This document shows, one piece after another, positions 55,018-62,342 of a stretch of 64,000 nucleotides of DNA. Source of the DNA: Planctomycetota bacterium (GTDB lineage: Bacteria; Planctomycetota; Planctomycetia; Planctomycetales; Planctomycetaceae); assembly GCA_022600195.1 (NCBI GenBank), contig JAHZKX010000057.1:124001-188000 (forward strand), written 5' to 3'. The notes beneath the pieces are model-generated. The model was not told the DNA's origin. It ran no database searches and saw nothing but the letters and a program-made list of their open reading frames with translations. Each line of letters starts with the position of its first letter. The stretch's first letter is position 1. Made by a program: the position numbers and the translations under genes.

Positions 55018-56097
55018 ATGCTTCACACTGTTGTCATGGCGGGTGGCAGCGGTACGCGGTTCTGGCCTCAAAGTCGCAACGCGATGCCCAAGCAATTGCT
55101 GAAACTGGTAGGAGATCGCACGATGATTCAAGCGACTGCCGAACGCTGCAGTCAACTTGCAGACAATCATCCGGTATGGGTTGTCACGAACAAGGCTCTG
55201 GCTGAGGAAATACGGAACCAACTCCCTCACATCCCTGACGATCAGATCTTAATCGAACCTGCACCAAGAAATACTGCTCCCTGCATTGGGTTGGCGGCGG
55301 TTCACTTATCAAAACAGGACCCAGAAGCGATCATGCTGGTCGCTTCTTCCGATCACGTCATTCGACCGGATTCCGGTTTCGTCAATACTATCAATCAAGC
55401 GACAACGCTCATTGAAGAAAAACCGGACACACTGGCTTTGATTGGTGTTCCTCCTACCCGCCCTGCAACAGGATTTGGATATATCCAGTGTGGTCAAACT
55501 TTAAATGCGTCACATTCAAACTGCTTCCAGGTTCAGGAATTTAAAGAAAAACCCGATTCCAAAACAGCACAGCAATATCTTGACGATGGAAACTACCTCT
55601 GGAATTGTGGCATCTTTGTCTGGAAAGTACGCACGATACTTAGTGCTTTTTCCCGCTGGGAACCTGAAATTTACAAATACCTGATGCAGATTTCCGATGG
55701 GATTGGGACTCCGCAATACGATGAAGTCCTGAAACAATCGTTCCCCGAAATGAAATCGGAGTCGATTGATTACGCGATCCTGGAAAAATCCAAAGACAAC
55801 CTTGCTGTGATTCAAGCCGATTTTGAATGGGATGATGTGGGAAACTGGAATCAATTGCAGAAATATTATCCCATCGATGCCGATGGTAATACCATTCTGG
55901 GAGCCCATTGTGGGTTAGAAACATCAAACAATATTATTCGTACCACAGACGATCACCTGATCGCCACATTTGGTGTCGAAAATTGCTTAATTGTGCATAC
56001 ACCCGATGCGACATTGATTGTCCCCAAAGATGATGAAGCCGCCATTAAAAAACTGGTAACTCTGATAAAGGAACGTGGCTATGAGCGATTCCTCTGA
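55018..56097 (+). CDS. manC: mannose-1-phosphate guanylyltransferase
   Basis: Forms GDP-mannose from GTP and mannose 1-phosphate. The nucleotidyltransferase signature VVMAGGSGTRFWPQSRNAMPKQLLKL is at residues ~5-30, and later family motifs are EPAPRNTAPCIGLAA, FKEKPDSKTAQQYL, WNCGIFVWKV, and SIDYAILEKS followed by FEWDDVGNWNQL. The 359-residue length shows that it lacks the C-terminal phosphomannose-isomerase domain of bifunctional ManC. It lies 79 bp after the UDPGP gene and 17 bp overlapping ruvX. The product feeds glycans or exopolysaccharide. Confidence 0.95.
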   Translation: MLHTVVMAGGSGTRFWPQSRNAMPKQLLKLVGDRTMIQATAERCSQLADNHPVWVVTNKALAEEIRNQLPHIPDDQILIEPAPRNTAPCIGLAAVHLSKQDPEAIMLVASSDHVIRPDSGFVNTINQATTLIEEKPDTLALIGVPPTRPATGFGYIQCGQTLNASHSNCFQVQEFKEKPDSKTAQQYLDDGNYLWNCGIFVWKVRTILSAFSRWEPEIYKYLMQISDGIGTPQYDEVLKQSFPEMKSESIDYAILEKSKDNLAVIQADFEWDDVGNWNQLQKYYPIDADGNTILGAHCGLETSNNIIRTTDDHLIATFGVENCLIVHTPDATLIVPKDDEAAIKKLVTLIKERGYERFL

Positions 56098-56569
56098 AGT
56101 CAGTCAGCCATTTAACGCGGATTTTCCTGACGAAGGTCGCCTGCTGGGACTCGACTATGGAACAAAACGAGTCGGAATTGCCATCTCCACGTTTGAACAA
56201 AATATTTCCAGTCCACTGGAAAACTACACTCGGCAAACAGAAACACAGGACCAAAACCACCTCACGAAAATCATCAACGAGTATCAGTGCAAAGGGCTCG
56301 TTGTTGGCCTCCCCGTCCATATGAGTGGTGATGAAGGACAGAAAGCCAAAGAAGCGCGTCAATTTGGAAACTGGGTCAGTCAATTCGCACAAATCCCTGT
56401 TCGCTTTTGGGATGAAAGATATTCGTCCGCCAGTGCCGAAGAATTTCTGGTGAATCTCAATATCAACCGCAATAAGCGAAAGGCGTATCTTGATAAACTG
56501 GCGGCCCAGATTATCTTGCAGTCATTTCTTGACAGCGCGGACCGAAACCAAATTCCTGGATCTTTTTGA
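56081..56569 (+). CDS. ruvX: putative Holliday junction resolvase (YqgF/RuvX)
   Basis: A 162-residue RNase-H-fold protein of the YqgF family, implicated in Holliday junction resolution and in 16S rRNA 5'-end maturation. Motifs are LGLDYGTKRVGIAIS (first catalytic Asp), GLVVGLPVHMSGDEGQKA (strand with Glu nearby) and VRFWDERYSSASAEEFL (DERxSSxxAE signature). The ATG at 56081 is chosen for AGGA eight bases upstream; the GTG at 56075 has its ribosome-binding site too close. It overlaps the 3' end of manC by 17 bp, so it is translated from the same transcript. Confidence 0.93.
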   Translation: MSDSSEVSQPFNADFPDEGRLLGLDYGTKRVGIAISTFEQNISSPLENYTRQTETQDQNHLTKIINEYQCKGLVVGLPVHMSGDEGQKAKEARQFGNWVSQFAQIPVRFWDERYSSASAEEFLVNLNINRNKRKAYLDKLAAQIILQSFLDSADRNQIPGSF

Positions 56570-56652
56570 ATGGTTTCTGACAGGAATACCGTATAATTGT
56601 TTCAAAGATATTTATTTCTGAATTTAGTACTCATAATTTTAAACGAGATTCA

Positions 56653-57516
56653 ATGAAACAGTTGCCCCTGGATCGCGAAGAATATATTGAACAGGCCTAT
56701 TTCTTTCGGAATTATCGTGAACGTCTGGAAGATGATATTCCTTCGCAAGTCATTCTCGCAACAATCTACGAGGAAATTCTTGCCACGACAAAGTTGCCTA
56801 TGGCGATCGACTTCCTGAAAGCAGAGATACTGTTAACGGGCCGAATTTCGGATGGAATGGAAAAACTCTCTCATTATTTCACACCGTTCCAGACTTTCAT
56901 TTTGAAAAATGCGGAAGATGATAAATCAAAATTTGACCAGAAAATGGGCTTGAAGATTCTGGAACGCGAAGCAGAATACCGTTCCGAAACTCCTACCAGC
57001 GCGGGGCTCTTTATTTATCAGTTTGAGTGTATAGCACGAAATCGATTAGGTTATCACAATGGACTGGATGTGATTTCGAAAGATACTTTATACAACGATG
57101 ACTGGTCGGCATGGATTCGAAAACTCAAGATCCAACTGGGATCGGTTGACTTTGCTGACTTGCTATATTTTCGCTCTCAACATTTTGTTGATGAACAACA
57201 AAGGATTCCAGGGAAAGAAGATTTTACACCTCAATACCCTATTCTATTCAGTGCGCAGGACGGACGGATTGCCAAGGCAAATCATGATCGTGATCCGCTC
57301 TATATGTTTGCTGCCCTTCAGAGACAATTGGGCTACCCAGATGTCCCGCGCAGTATTGCAAAACCAGATCAATCATTGTTCCACCCTGCCCTGGAAGCGC
57401 GATTACATAAGATCGAAACACGCCTTCAATTAATGGATGCTGAGTTGAAAGGTAATTTTGATCTGGATCAATTCATCGTCAAAGACCCTGATTTCAATGA
57501 GAAAGATCTCGAATGA
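56653..57516 (+). CDS. unrecognised soluble protein
   Basis: A 287-residue protein with no signal peptide and no membrane helix. It is rich in helices and charged residues. Its first ~150 residues (EYIEQAYFFRNYRERLEDDIPSQVILATIYEEI) look like a helical bundle, followed by a region with LLYFRSQHFVDEQQR and FSAQDGRIAKANHDRDPLYMFAALQRQLGYPDVPRS. The last ~30 residues form a coiled coil (LEARLHKIETRLQLMDAEL). I do not recognise the family. It lies 83 bp after ruvX in the same direction. Good reading-frame quality and codon use support that it is real. Confidence 0.7.
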   Translation: MKQLPLDREEYIEQAYFFRNYRERLEDDIPSQVILATIYEEILATTKLPMAIDFLKAEILLTGRISDGMEKLSHYFTPFQTFILKNAEDDKSKFDQKMGLKILEREAEYRSETPTSAGLFIYQFECIARNRLGYHNGLDVISKDTLYNDDWSAWIRKLKIQLGSVDFADLLYFRSQHFVDEQQRIPGKEDFTPQYPILFSAQDGRIAKANHDRDPLYMFAALQRQLGYPDVPRSIAKPDQSLFHPALEARLHKIETRLQLMDAELKGNFDLDQFIVKDPDFNEKDLE

Positions 57517-57805
57517 AACAGGAACGTGACCTTTTGTCCACAATCATATGCAATTCCCTAAATATGACTTGCCAGGTAACAGCACATTCTCATAACATGG
57601 AAATACGTTGTGACCAAAATAGAAGTCCTCACATCAATTGCTAATTCAAAACGAAAGATTAACTTGATTAACACATGAATTTTATCAACAGGAGATAAAC
57701 TCAACCACAATTTAACTGTTCCAATTTAAGCATTCATTTAGACGCCTTAATTTCCCACCCCATGCCTGCACCCACCTTAAGCAGGACTTTCAGAAAGGCT
57801 CAAAT

Positions 57806-58267
57806 ATGTCCAGCATTCCCATTAATGCTCCTGATGCACGTATCCTCTACCCAGGAAAAGAAGTAGCTTTCGACCTCAACAATTATCAGTTCGTCATTCA
57901 GACAATTCTCTGGTCTGCAGGAATAATCATATTCTGTCTGGCACTGGTCGATTTTTATGCTCATACTTATGCCAGAGAAACAGAAGTCGGTCTGCAGCTT
58001 GCTCAAATAGAGAAACTGAAAATCAATCAAGACCTGCGTATCTCAGATATAAAACCATTCATCGTTGGCTCTCCCAATATACAGACTCGTCCCGCCGACA
58101 AATACATTCATATGTGCAAAGAAATGAAACAGTATACGTGGCACGGTTTCTTCAAAAGCTATTCCATTTCCGTTTATATTGGCATTAGCAAAGACCCCTC
58201 TATAGACTTCATTCATGGTACAAATGATCTTGCGTTGCGAGCCGAATCAACAAGTTCAAACCACTAA
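57806..58267 (+). CDS. small single-pass membrane protein, unrecognised
   Basis: A 153-residue protein with one clear hydrophobic helix (FVIQTILWSAGIIIFCLALVDFYA, ~29-52) and a soluble C-terminal ~95 residues. A proline-rich patch (SPNIQTRPADKY) is followed by YTWHGFFKSYSISVYIGIS. No family is recognised. AAAGG lies seven bases before the ATG. It is followed by a strong intrinsic terminator at 58311-58349, which confirms that a + strand transcript ends here. Confidence 0.65.
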   Translation: MSSIPINAPDARILYPGKEVAFDLNNYQFVIQTILWSAGIIIFCLALVDFYAHTYARETEVGLQLAQIEKLKINQDLRISDIKPFIVGSPNIQTRPADKYIHMCKEMKQYTWHGFFKSYSISVYIGISKDPSIDFIHGTNDLALRAESTSSNH

Positions 58268-58310
58268 GCCATTGAATCGATTTATGAGTCCTTCTCCAGT
58301 TGAACATCAG

Positions 58311-58349
58311 CCTTCAGCAGTCTATAACGTCTGTTGAAGGCGTTTTTTT
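58311..58349 (+). terminator. intrinsic terminator after the small membrane protein
   Basis: Stem CCTTCAGCAG (58311-58320) pairs with CTGTTGAAGG (58331-58340) over ten base pairs with one G-T wobble. The loop is ten bases and the stem is followed by CGTTTTTTT. This is a typical factor-independent terminator 43 bp after the stop codon of the preceding gene. Confidence 0.85.
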
Positions 58350-58472
58350 GACAGTCCAATCTACACATCCCAAACCAGCTCAAATGTAATTATTGACAAT
58401 TGAATGCTGTTGATTCAAATAGCCCACGCAACTTCGCAATAATAATATGACATGCATGAGTGAGAAAGAACC

Positions 58473-59252
58473 ATGGAAACGATCAAAGGGCACCTCTACG
58501 ACTACCCGAAATACTACGACTTGATTTTCGGGGATGACTGGAAGGCGGAATTTGACTTCTTGCAAAATTGTTTTGAAATACACGCTTCCAGAAAAGTCAC
58601 CAGTGTTTTCGAACCGGCCTGCGGTACGGGACGGTTACTGATTAAAATGGCACAGGCTGGCTACAGGGTTGCCGGCAATGACTTGAATGAACATGCCATC
58701 AAATACTGTAACGATCGCCTGGAACGGTCCGGTTTTCCACGCTCTGCAGTCCGCGGAGACATGTCAGACTTCAAACTCAAAAAACCAGTTGATGCCGCAT
58801 TTAATACAATTAACAGTTTTCGACATCTGCCCACGGAAACGGCTGCAGAAAATCATTTAAAATGTGTCGCCGACGCACTCGCACCGGGGGGGCTCTATAT
58901 TCTGGGACTGCATCTGACGCCTACCGAATGCGAACCCATGCAAAGTGAAAGCTGGTCTGCACGCAGAGGTAACCTGTCAATCAACTCGCATATGCAATCC
59001 ATCTGGACAGATCTGGAGAAGCGAAATGAACATCTCGAAATGACGTTTGATGTTTATACACCCACTCGACAATTCAAACTGTTTGATACGATGGACTATA
59101 GAACCTATACGGCCCCACAATTTGAGGCGTTACTGGCGAATGTACCAGATCTGGAACTGGTCGAATTGTACGACTTCATGTATGAAATGGACTTCACGAT
59201 TGAGCTCGATGCAGAAACGGAAGACGTCGTGTTTATCTTACGCAAGAAATAA
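58473..59252 (+). CDS. class I SAM-dependent methyltransferase
   Basis: A 259-residue methyltransferase. Motif I is VFEPACGTGRLLIKMAQAG (~residues 43-61; E-x-G-x-G form ACGTG), motif II is VAGNDLNEHAI, and motif IV is DAAFNTINSFRHLP. A C-terminal substrate region follows (SINSHMQSIWTDLEKRNEHLEMTFDVYTPTRQFKLFDTMDYRTYT). It looks like a small-molecule methyltransferase, but the substrate is unknown. It has its own start context after the upstream terminator and is convergent with pyrH, whose stop lies 10 bp away. Confidence 0.9.
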   Translation: METIKGHLYDYPKYYDLIFGDDWKAEFDFLQNCFEIHASRKVTSVFEPACGTGRLLIKMAQAGYRVAGNDLNEHAIKYCNDRLERSGFPRSAVRGDMSDFKLKKPVDAAFNTINSFRHLPTETAAENHLKCVADALAPGGLYILGLHLTPTECEPMQSESWSARRGNLSINSHMQSIWTDLEKRNEHLEMTFDVYTPTRQFKLFDTMDYRTYTAPQFEALLANVPDLELVELYDFMYEMDFTIELDAETEDVVFILRKK

Positions 59253-59262
59253 ACAGCCTCTG

Positions 59263-60030
59263 CTAATCTTCCGGCTGAGACTCAACGGTGGGCAACACGC
59301 GCGTCCCGATATTTTCTCCGGACACTGCTTTTTCAATGTTGCCTACTTTACGAAAGTTGAATACCAGAATTGGAATGCCATGTTCCATGCAGTGATGTAA
59401 AGCCTGTGCATCCATTACCTGCAAATTCTTGTGCAAGACATCCTGATAACTGATTTCTGAAAAACGAACTGCGTGCGGATTCTTCTCAGGATCATCAGAG
59501 TAAATCCCATCTACTTTTGTCGCTTTTAGCAGGATATCGGCGTCAATCTCTCGAGAACGTAATGCAGCAGCAGTATCTGTTGTCACAAACGGACTACCAG
59601 TACCGGCTGCCAGAATCACAACACGCCCCTTCTCCAGATGGCGAATACAACGTCTTCGGATAAAAGGTTCGGCAACCCCTTCCATACGAATCGCTGTCTG
59701 CAACCGTGTTGCCACGCCTGCCTTTTCCAGTGAATCCTGTAACGCCAGACCATTGATCACTGTTGCCAGCATGCCCATATAATGTGCAGTCGCAGGATTG
59801 ATCGAGACACTCGAAGAAGAAAACTGTTTGCCTCGCAGTATGTTTCCACCACCACAGACTATCGCTAGTTGAACTCCTGAATCGACAAGCCTTTTTATCT
59901 GGTCAGAGATCGTTTCCAGCTCAGACATGCTGATTCCACCTTCTCCATCACGGCAGAAGACTTCGCCACTCAACTTGAGCAGAACACGCTTATAAGCAGG
60001 CTTGAGAAGTGGTGCGGGAGATTCAGTCAT
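59263..60030 (-). CDS. pyrH: UMP kinase
   Basis: Phosphorylates UMP to UDP in pyrimidine nucleotide synthesis; in bacteria it is a hexamer regulated by GTP and UTP. Motifs are [11 protein letters not shown] near the N terminus, [11 protein letters not shown] (ATP-binding glycine loop), [27 protein letters not shown] and [21 protein letters not shown], the diagnostic amino-acid-kinase pattern. The length is ~255 residues. The start at 60030 has GAGGA eight bases before it; an upstream ATG at 60045 would add five residues. It is separated from tsf by a terminator hairpin at 60095-60128. Confidence 0.96.
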   Translation of the reverse strand: MTESPAPLLKPAYKRVLLKLSGEVFCRDGEGGISMSELETISDQIKRLVDSGVQLAIVCGGGNILRGKQFSSSSVSINPATAHYMGMLATVINGLALQDSLEKAGVATRLQTAIRMEGVAEPFIRRRCIRHLEKGRVVILAAGTGSPFVTTDTAAALRSREIDADILLKATKVDGIYSDDPEKNPHAVRFSEISYQDVLHKNLQVMDAQALHHCMEHGIPILVFNFRKVGNIEKAVSGENIGTRVLPTVESQPED

Positions 60031-60094
60031 CCGTGGAATCCTCATTGTCAGAAAATTATTGTTTACACTAAATCAGTTTCATCATCAGGAATAT

Positions 60095-60128
60095 AAAAAA
60101 CGCACGTGTACGTTCCGCACACATGCGT
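60095..60128 (-). terminator. intrinsic terminator between tsf and pyrH
   Basis: Read on the minus strand: ACGCATGTGT, a 9-base loop, ACACGTGCGT and then TTTTTT. The ten-base-pair stem contains one G-U pair. It lies 17 bp after the tsf stop codon and ~65 bp before the pyrH start, so it can end rpsB-tsf transcripts or act as an attenuator that lowers pyrH expression. Confidence 0.85.
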
Positions 60129-60144
60129 CTCTATTTTCAATTTA

Positions 60145-60981
60145 TTAGTCGCCAATGGACCAGCGTGAAAACGAAACTGCTTCCAGCCCTTTTTCAGCCA
60201 ATGCCTGGCTTATGGTTTTAGAATCATCAACAGCATAAGGTTGATACACCAGAACCCCTTGTTCTGTAAAAAATGTTTTCATACGACCATCAACGATTTT
60301 ATCAATGATGTTATCTGGTTTACCGGTCGATTTTGCTTCAGCGACCAGACGATCTCGTTCTTCCTGAACCACAGCAGAATCAAGACCTCCTTCATTAACC
60401 ACCGCCGGTTTCAGAGCAGCAATATGCATGGCGACTCCTCGCAGTAATTCAGCATCTGCTGTCTCGCCGGAAGCCTGAAACAAAACACCGGTTTTACCGT
60501 CGTGATGCACGTAGCCACCCGTAGGACCTTCTGAACGTGCAATTTTTGAAACCACAATTTTTTCACGGATTTTATTCAGCATATCCATGAAATCATCATT
60601 GATGGTTTTACCAGGTGATTGCTGAGAAGGTAGTGTTAACAGTTCTTCCACAGTATTGACTTCAGGATTCGCAAGAAGCTGTGCTGCGCATGCATTCGAA
60701 AAATTGACTAAATCTTCTCCGCTGGCAACAGGAGCCGACTCACAAACCACTTCCAACATGACTGTCTGAGAACCATCTTCACTCGAAAGAATGGTAATGC
60801 GTCCTTCAGTCGTATCATTGGCACTGCGCTTCAATTGAATTTTACCTGCCTCTTCTCGCAGGATCTCAATTGCTTTTTCCTGATCACCGTCTGCTGCCTG
60901 CAAGGCTTTCTTACAAGCCATCATAGGCAAATCTGTCATTTCTCGTAATGCTTTCACGGCTGCTGCTGTGATTTCAGCCAT
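60145..60981 (-). CDS. tsf: translation elongation factor Ts
   Basis: Guanine-nucleotide exchange factor for EF-Tu. It begins AEITAAAVKALREMTDLPMMACKKALQAADGDQEKAIEILREEA, which is the UBA-like N-terminal domain and the family signature (MMxCKKAL replaces the usual MDCKKAL form). The later segments VCESAPVASGEDLVNFSNACAAQ and VHHDGKTGVLFQ are the core and second-half strands. The length is 278 residues. The start at 60981 has AAGGAG upstream; an ATG at 61014 would add eleven residues not usual for the family. It follows rpsB by ~150 bp in the standard gene order. Confidence 0.96.
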   Translation of the reverse strand: MAEITAAAVKALREMTDLPMMACKKALQAADGDQEKAIEILREEAGKIQLKRSANDTTEGRITILSSEDGSQTVMLEVVCESAPVASGEDLVNFSNACAAQLLANPEVNTVEELLTLPSQQSPGKTINDDFMDMLNKIREKIVVSKIARSEGPTGGYVHHDGKTGVLFQASGETADAELLRGVAMHIAALKPAVVNEGGLDSAVVQEERDRLVAEAKSTGKPDNIIDKIVDGRMKTFFTEQGVLVYQPYAVDDSKTISQALAEKGLEAVSFSRWSIGD

Positions 60982-61076
60982 CTCTGTAATCTCCTTTTGA
61001 AAGCAATTCTTCATTTAAAAATTGCTTTAAAATGATAACCTGACTCGATTGTTTAATTTAAATGTGAAGCTGCAAA

Positions 61077-61090
61077 ATGTTTTAAAACAT
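61077..61090. promoter_or_regulatory. 14-bp perfect AT-rich palindrome between rpsB and tsf
   Basis: ATGTTTTAAAACAT is fully self-complementary and lies in the gap between rpsB and tsf. Its AT-rich centre makes a stable RNA hairpin unlikely. A DNA-binding site or chance dyad is possible. Confidence 0.25.
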
Positions 61091-61130
61091 CTGGCAAATT
61101 TCAACATCACCATTAACGAAAGCGATTCTC

Positions 61131-61883
61131 TTACAGTGAAGGAACGGGTTTATGTTCATCATCACCGGATTCACCCTCATCCTTTTTACCAGTATCAGGC
61201 AGATCACCCTTTCCTTGAAGGATGGCAGCTGCCAACTGATTCATTACCAGGCGAATCGAACGGATACTGTCGTCATTGCCAGGAATGGGGAGGTCGACTT
61301 CATCAGGGTCAGAATCGGTATCGATTAACCCGACAACCTTGATTCCCAGTATGTGTGCTTCATGGACGGCATTTTTTTCCTTGGTCGGATCAACAACCAC
61401 TAATGCCTCCGGCAGGCGGTTCATGGAACGAATCCCGTTCAGATTACGAAACACTTTGCGTTTTTCACGAAGCAGCGTAGACTGCATCTTTTTAGAGTAA
61501 GCCTGAATCTCACCTGTTTCGTCCAACGCTTCCAATTCTTCCAGACGTTTCAAGCGACCACGCACTGTGCGAAAGTTGGTCAATGCGCCACCCAACCAGC
61601 GTTCGGTTACATAAGGCATACCGCTGGCAGTCGCAGCTTCTTTGATCGGGCCTTGCGCCTGCTTCTTTGTTCCGACAAACAAGATCAGACTTCCCTGCGA
61701 AGCCACGCGTTCCAGATAACGCTTCCCGCGAATGATTCCACGCACGGTCTCTTTTAAATCGATGATATGAATTTGATTACGACGTCCGTAAATATAGGGA
61801 CGCATTTTCGGGTTCCAGCGGCTCGTCTTATGGCCGTAGTGAACACCCGCTTCAAGAATCTCTTTAACTACTAAATCTGACAT
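61131..61883 (-). CDS. rpsB: 30S ribosomal protein uS2
   Basis: A 250-residue small-subunit ribosomal protein. It begins [42 protein letters not shown], the family's N-terminal signature, and contains [40 protein letters not shown] and [49 protein letters not shown] short acidic tail follows ([10 protein letters not shown]). The start at 61883 has AGGAG eight bases upstream; an upstream ATG at 61913 lacks one. It heads the standard rpsB-tsf-pyrH order. Confidence 0.97.
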   Translation of the reverse strand: MSDLVVKEILEAGVHYGHKTSRWNPKMRPYIYGRRNQIHIIDLKETVRGIIRGKRYLERVASQGSLILFVGTKKQAQGPIKEAATASGMPYVTERWLGGALTNFRTVRGRLKRLEELEALDETGEIQAYSKKMQSTLLREKRKVFRNLNGIRSMNRLPEALVVVDPTKEKNAVHEAHILGIKVVGLIDTDSDPDEVDLPIPGNDDSIRSIRLVMNQLAAAILQGKGDLPDTGKKDEGESGDDEHKPVPSL

Positions 61884-62342
61884 TTCCACACTCCTCGTCG
61901 TGAAAGGGCACATGACCTTCCAGGGGCCACGTTCTTAAGTAATTACAATCAATAGACTTATCTATCAAAGGCGTCTAACAGAATCAATATAATTCTACAA
62001 GCGCAACCCGAGACAAATACACGCGGGTGTGCAAGTGCTTGGATAGTATCGGAGTTATTTGTGCCCGTCAAACCTTGCGACCGTTAATTCAGAGAATTGG
62101 ATCGAATTTGAACCCTGTGACTCAGGCAATTGGGCTCATCCTGAGTGCTTTGAATCGATATACTCGAATTTCATAGATTCACCCTAAGAACTCACAACAG
62201 ATAACGAATTTATTAGTAGCTTTCGTTTCACTTTTGATCTAGAGCGTATCCCATATAACCATAGCTCCTTTCATTCTATGATACTCGTTTCAAATGACCT
62301 TGGAGACGCTACAGTAAACCTGGACACAGACTAATCAATCCC
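61884..62342. other. intergenic region upstream of rpsB and the GTPase gene
   Basis: About 460 bases between rpsB (minus) and the GTPase gene (plus). It holds repeat copy C (62239-62332). The rpsB side presumably contains the promoter and 5' leader of rpsB-tsf. No RNA gene is recognised. Confidence 0.5.
62239..62332 (+). repeat. dispersed ~94-bp intergenic repeat, copy C
   Basis: Same orientation as copies A and B. It begins CTAGAGCGTATCCC, includes ATACTCGTTTCAAATG and ends with TTGGAGACGCTACAGTAAAC through CACAGACT. It ends 10 bp before the ATG of the GTPase gene, so it forms the leader immediately upstream of that gene. Confidence 0.85.
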
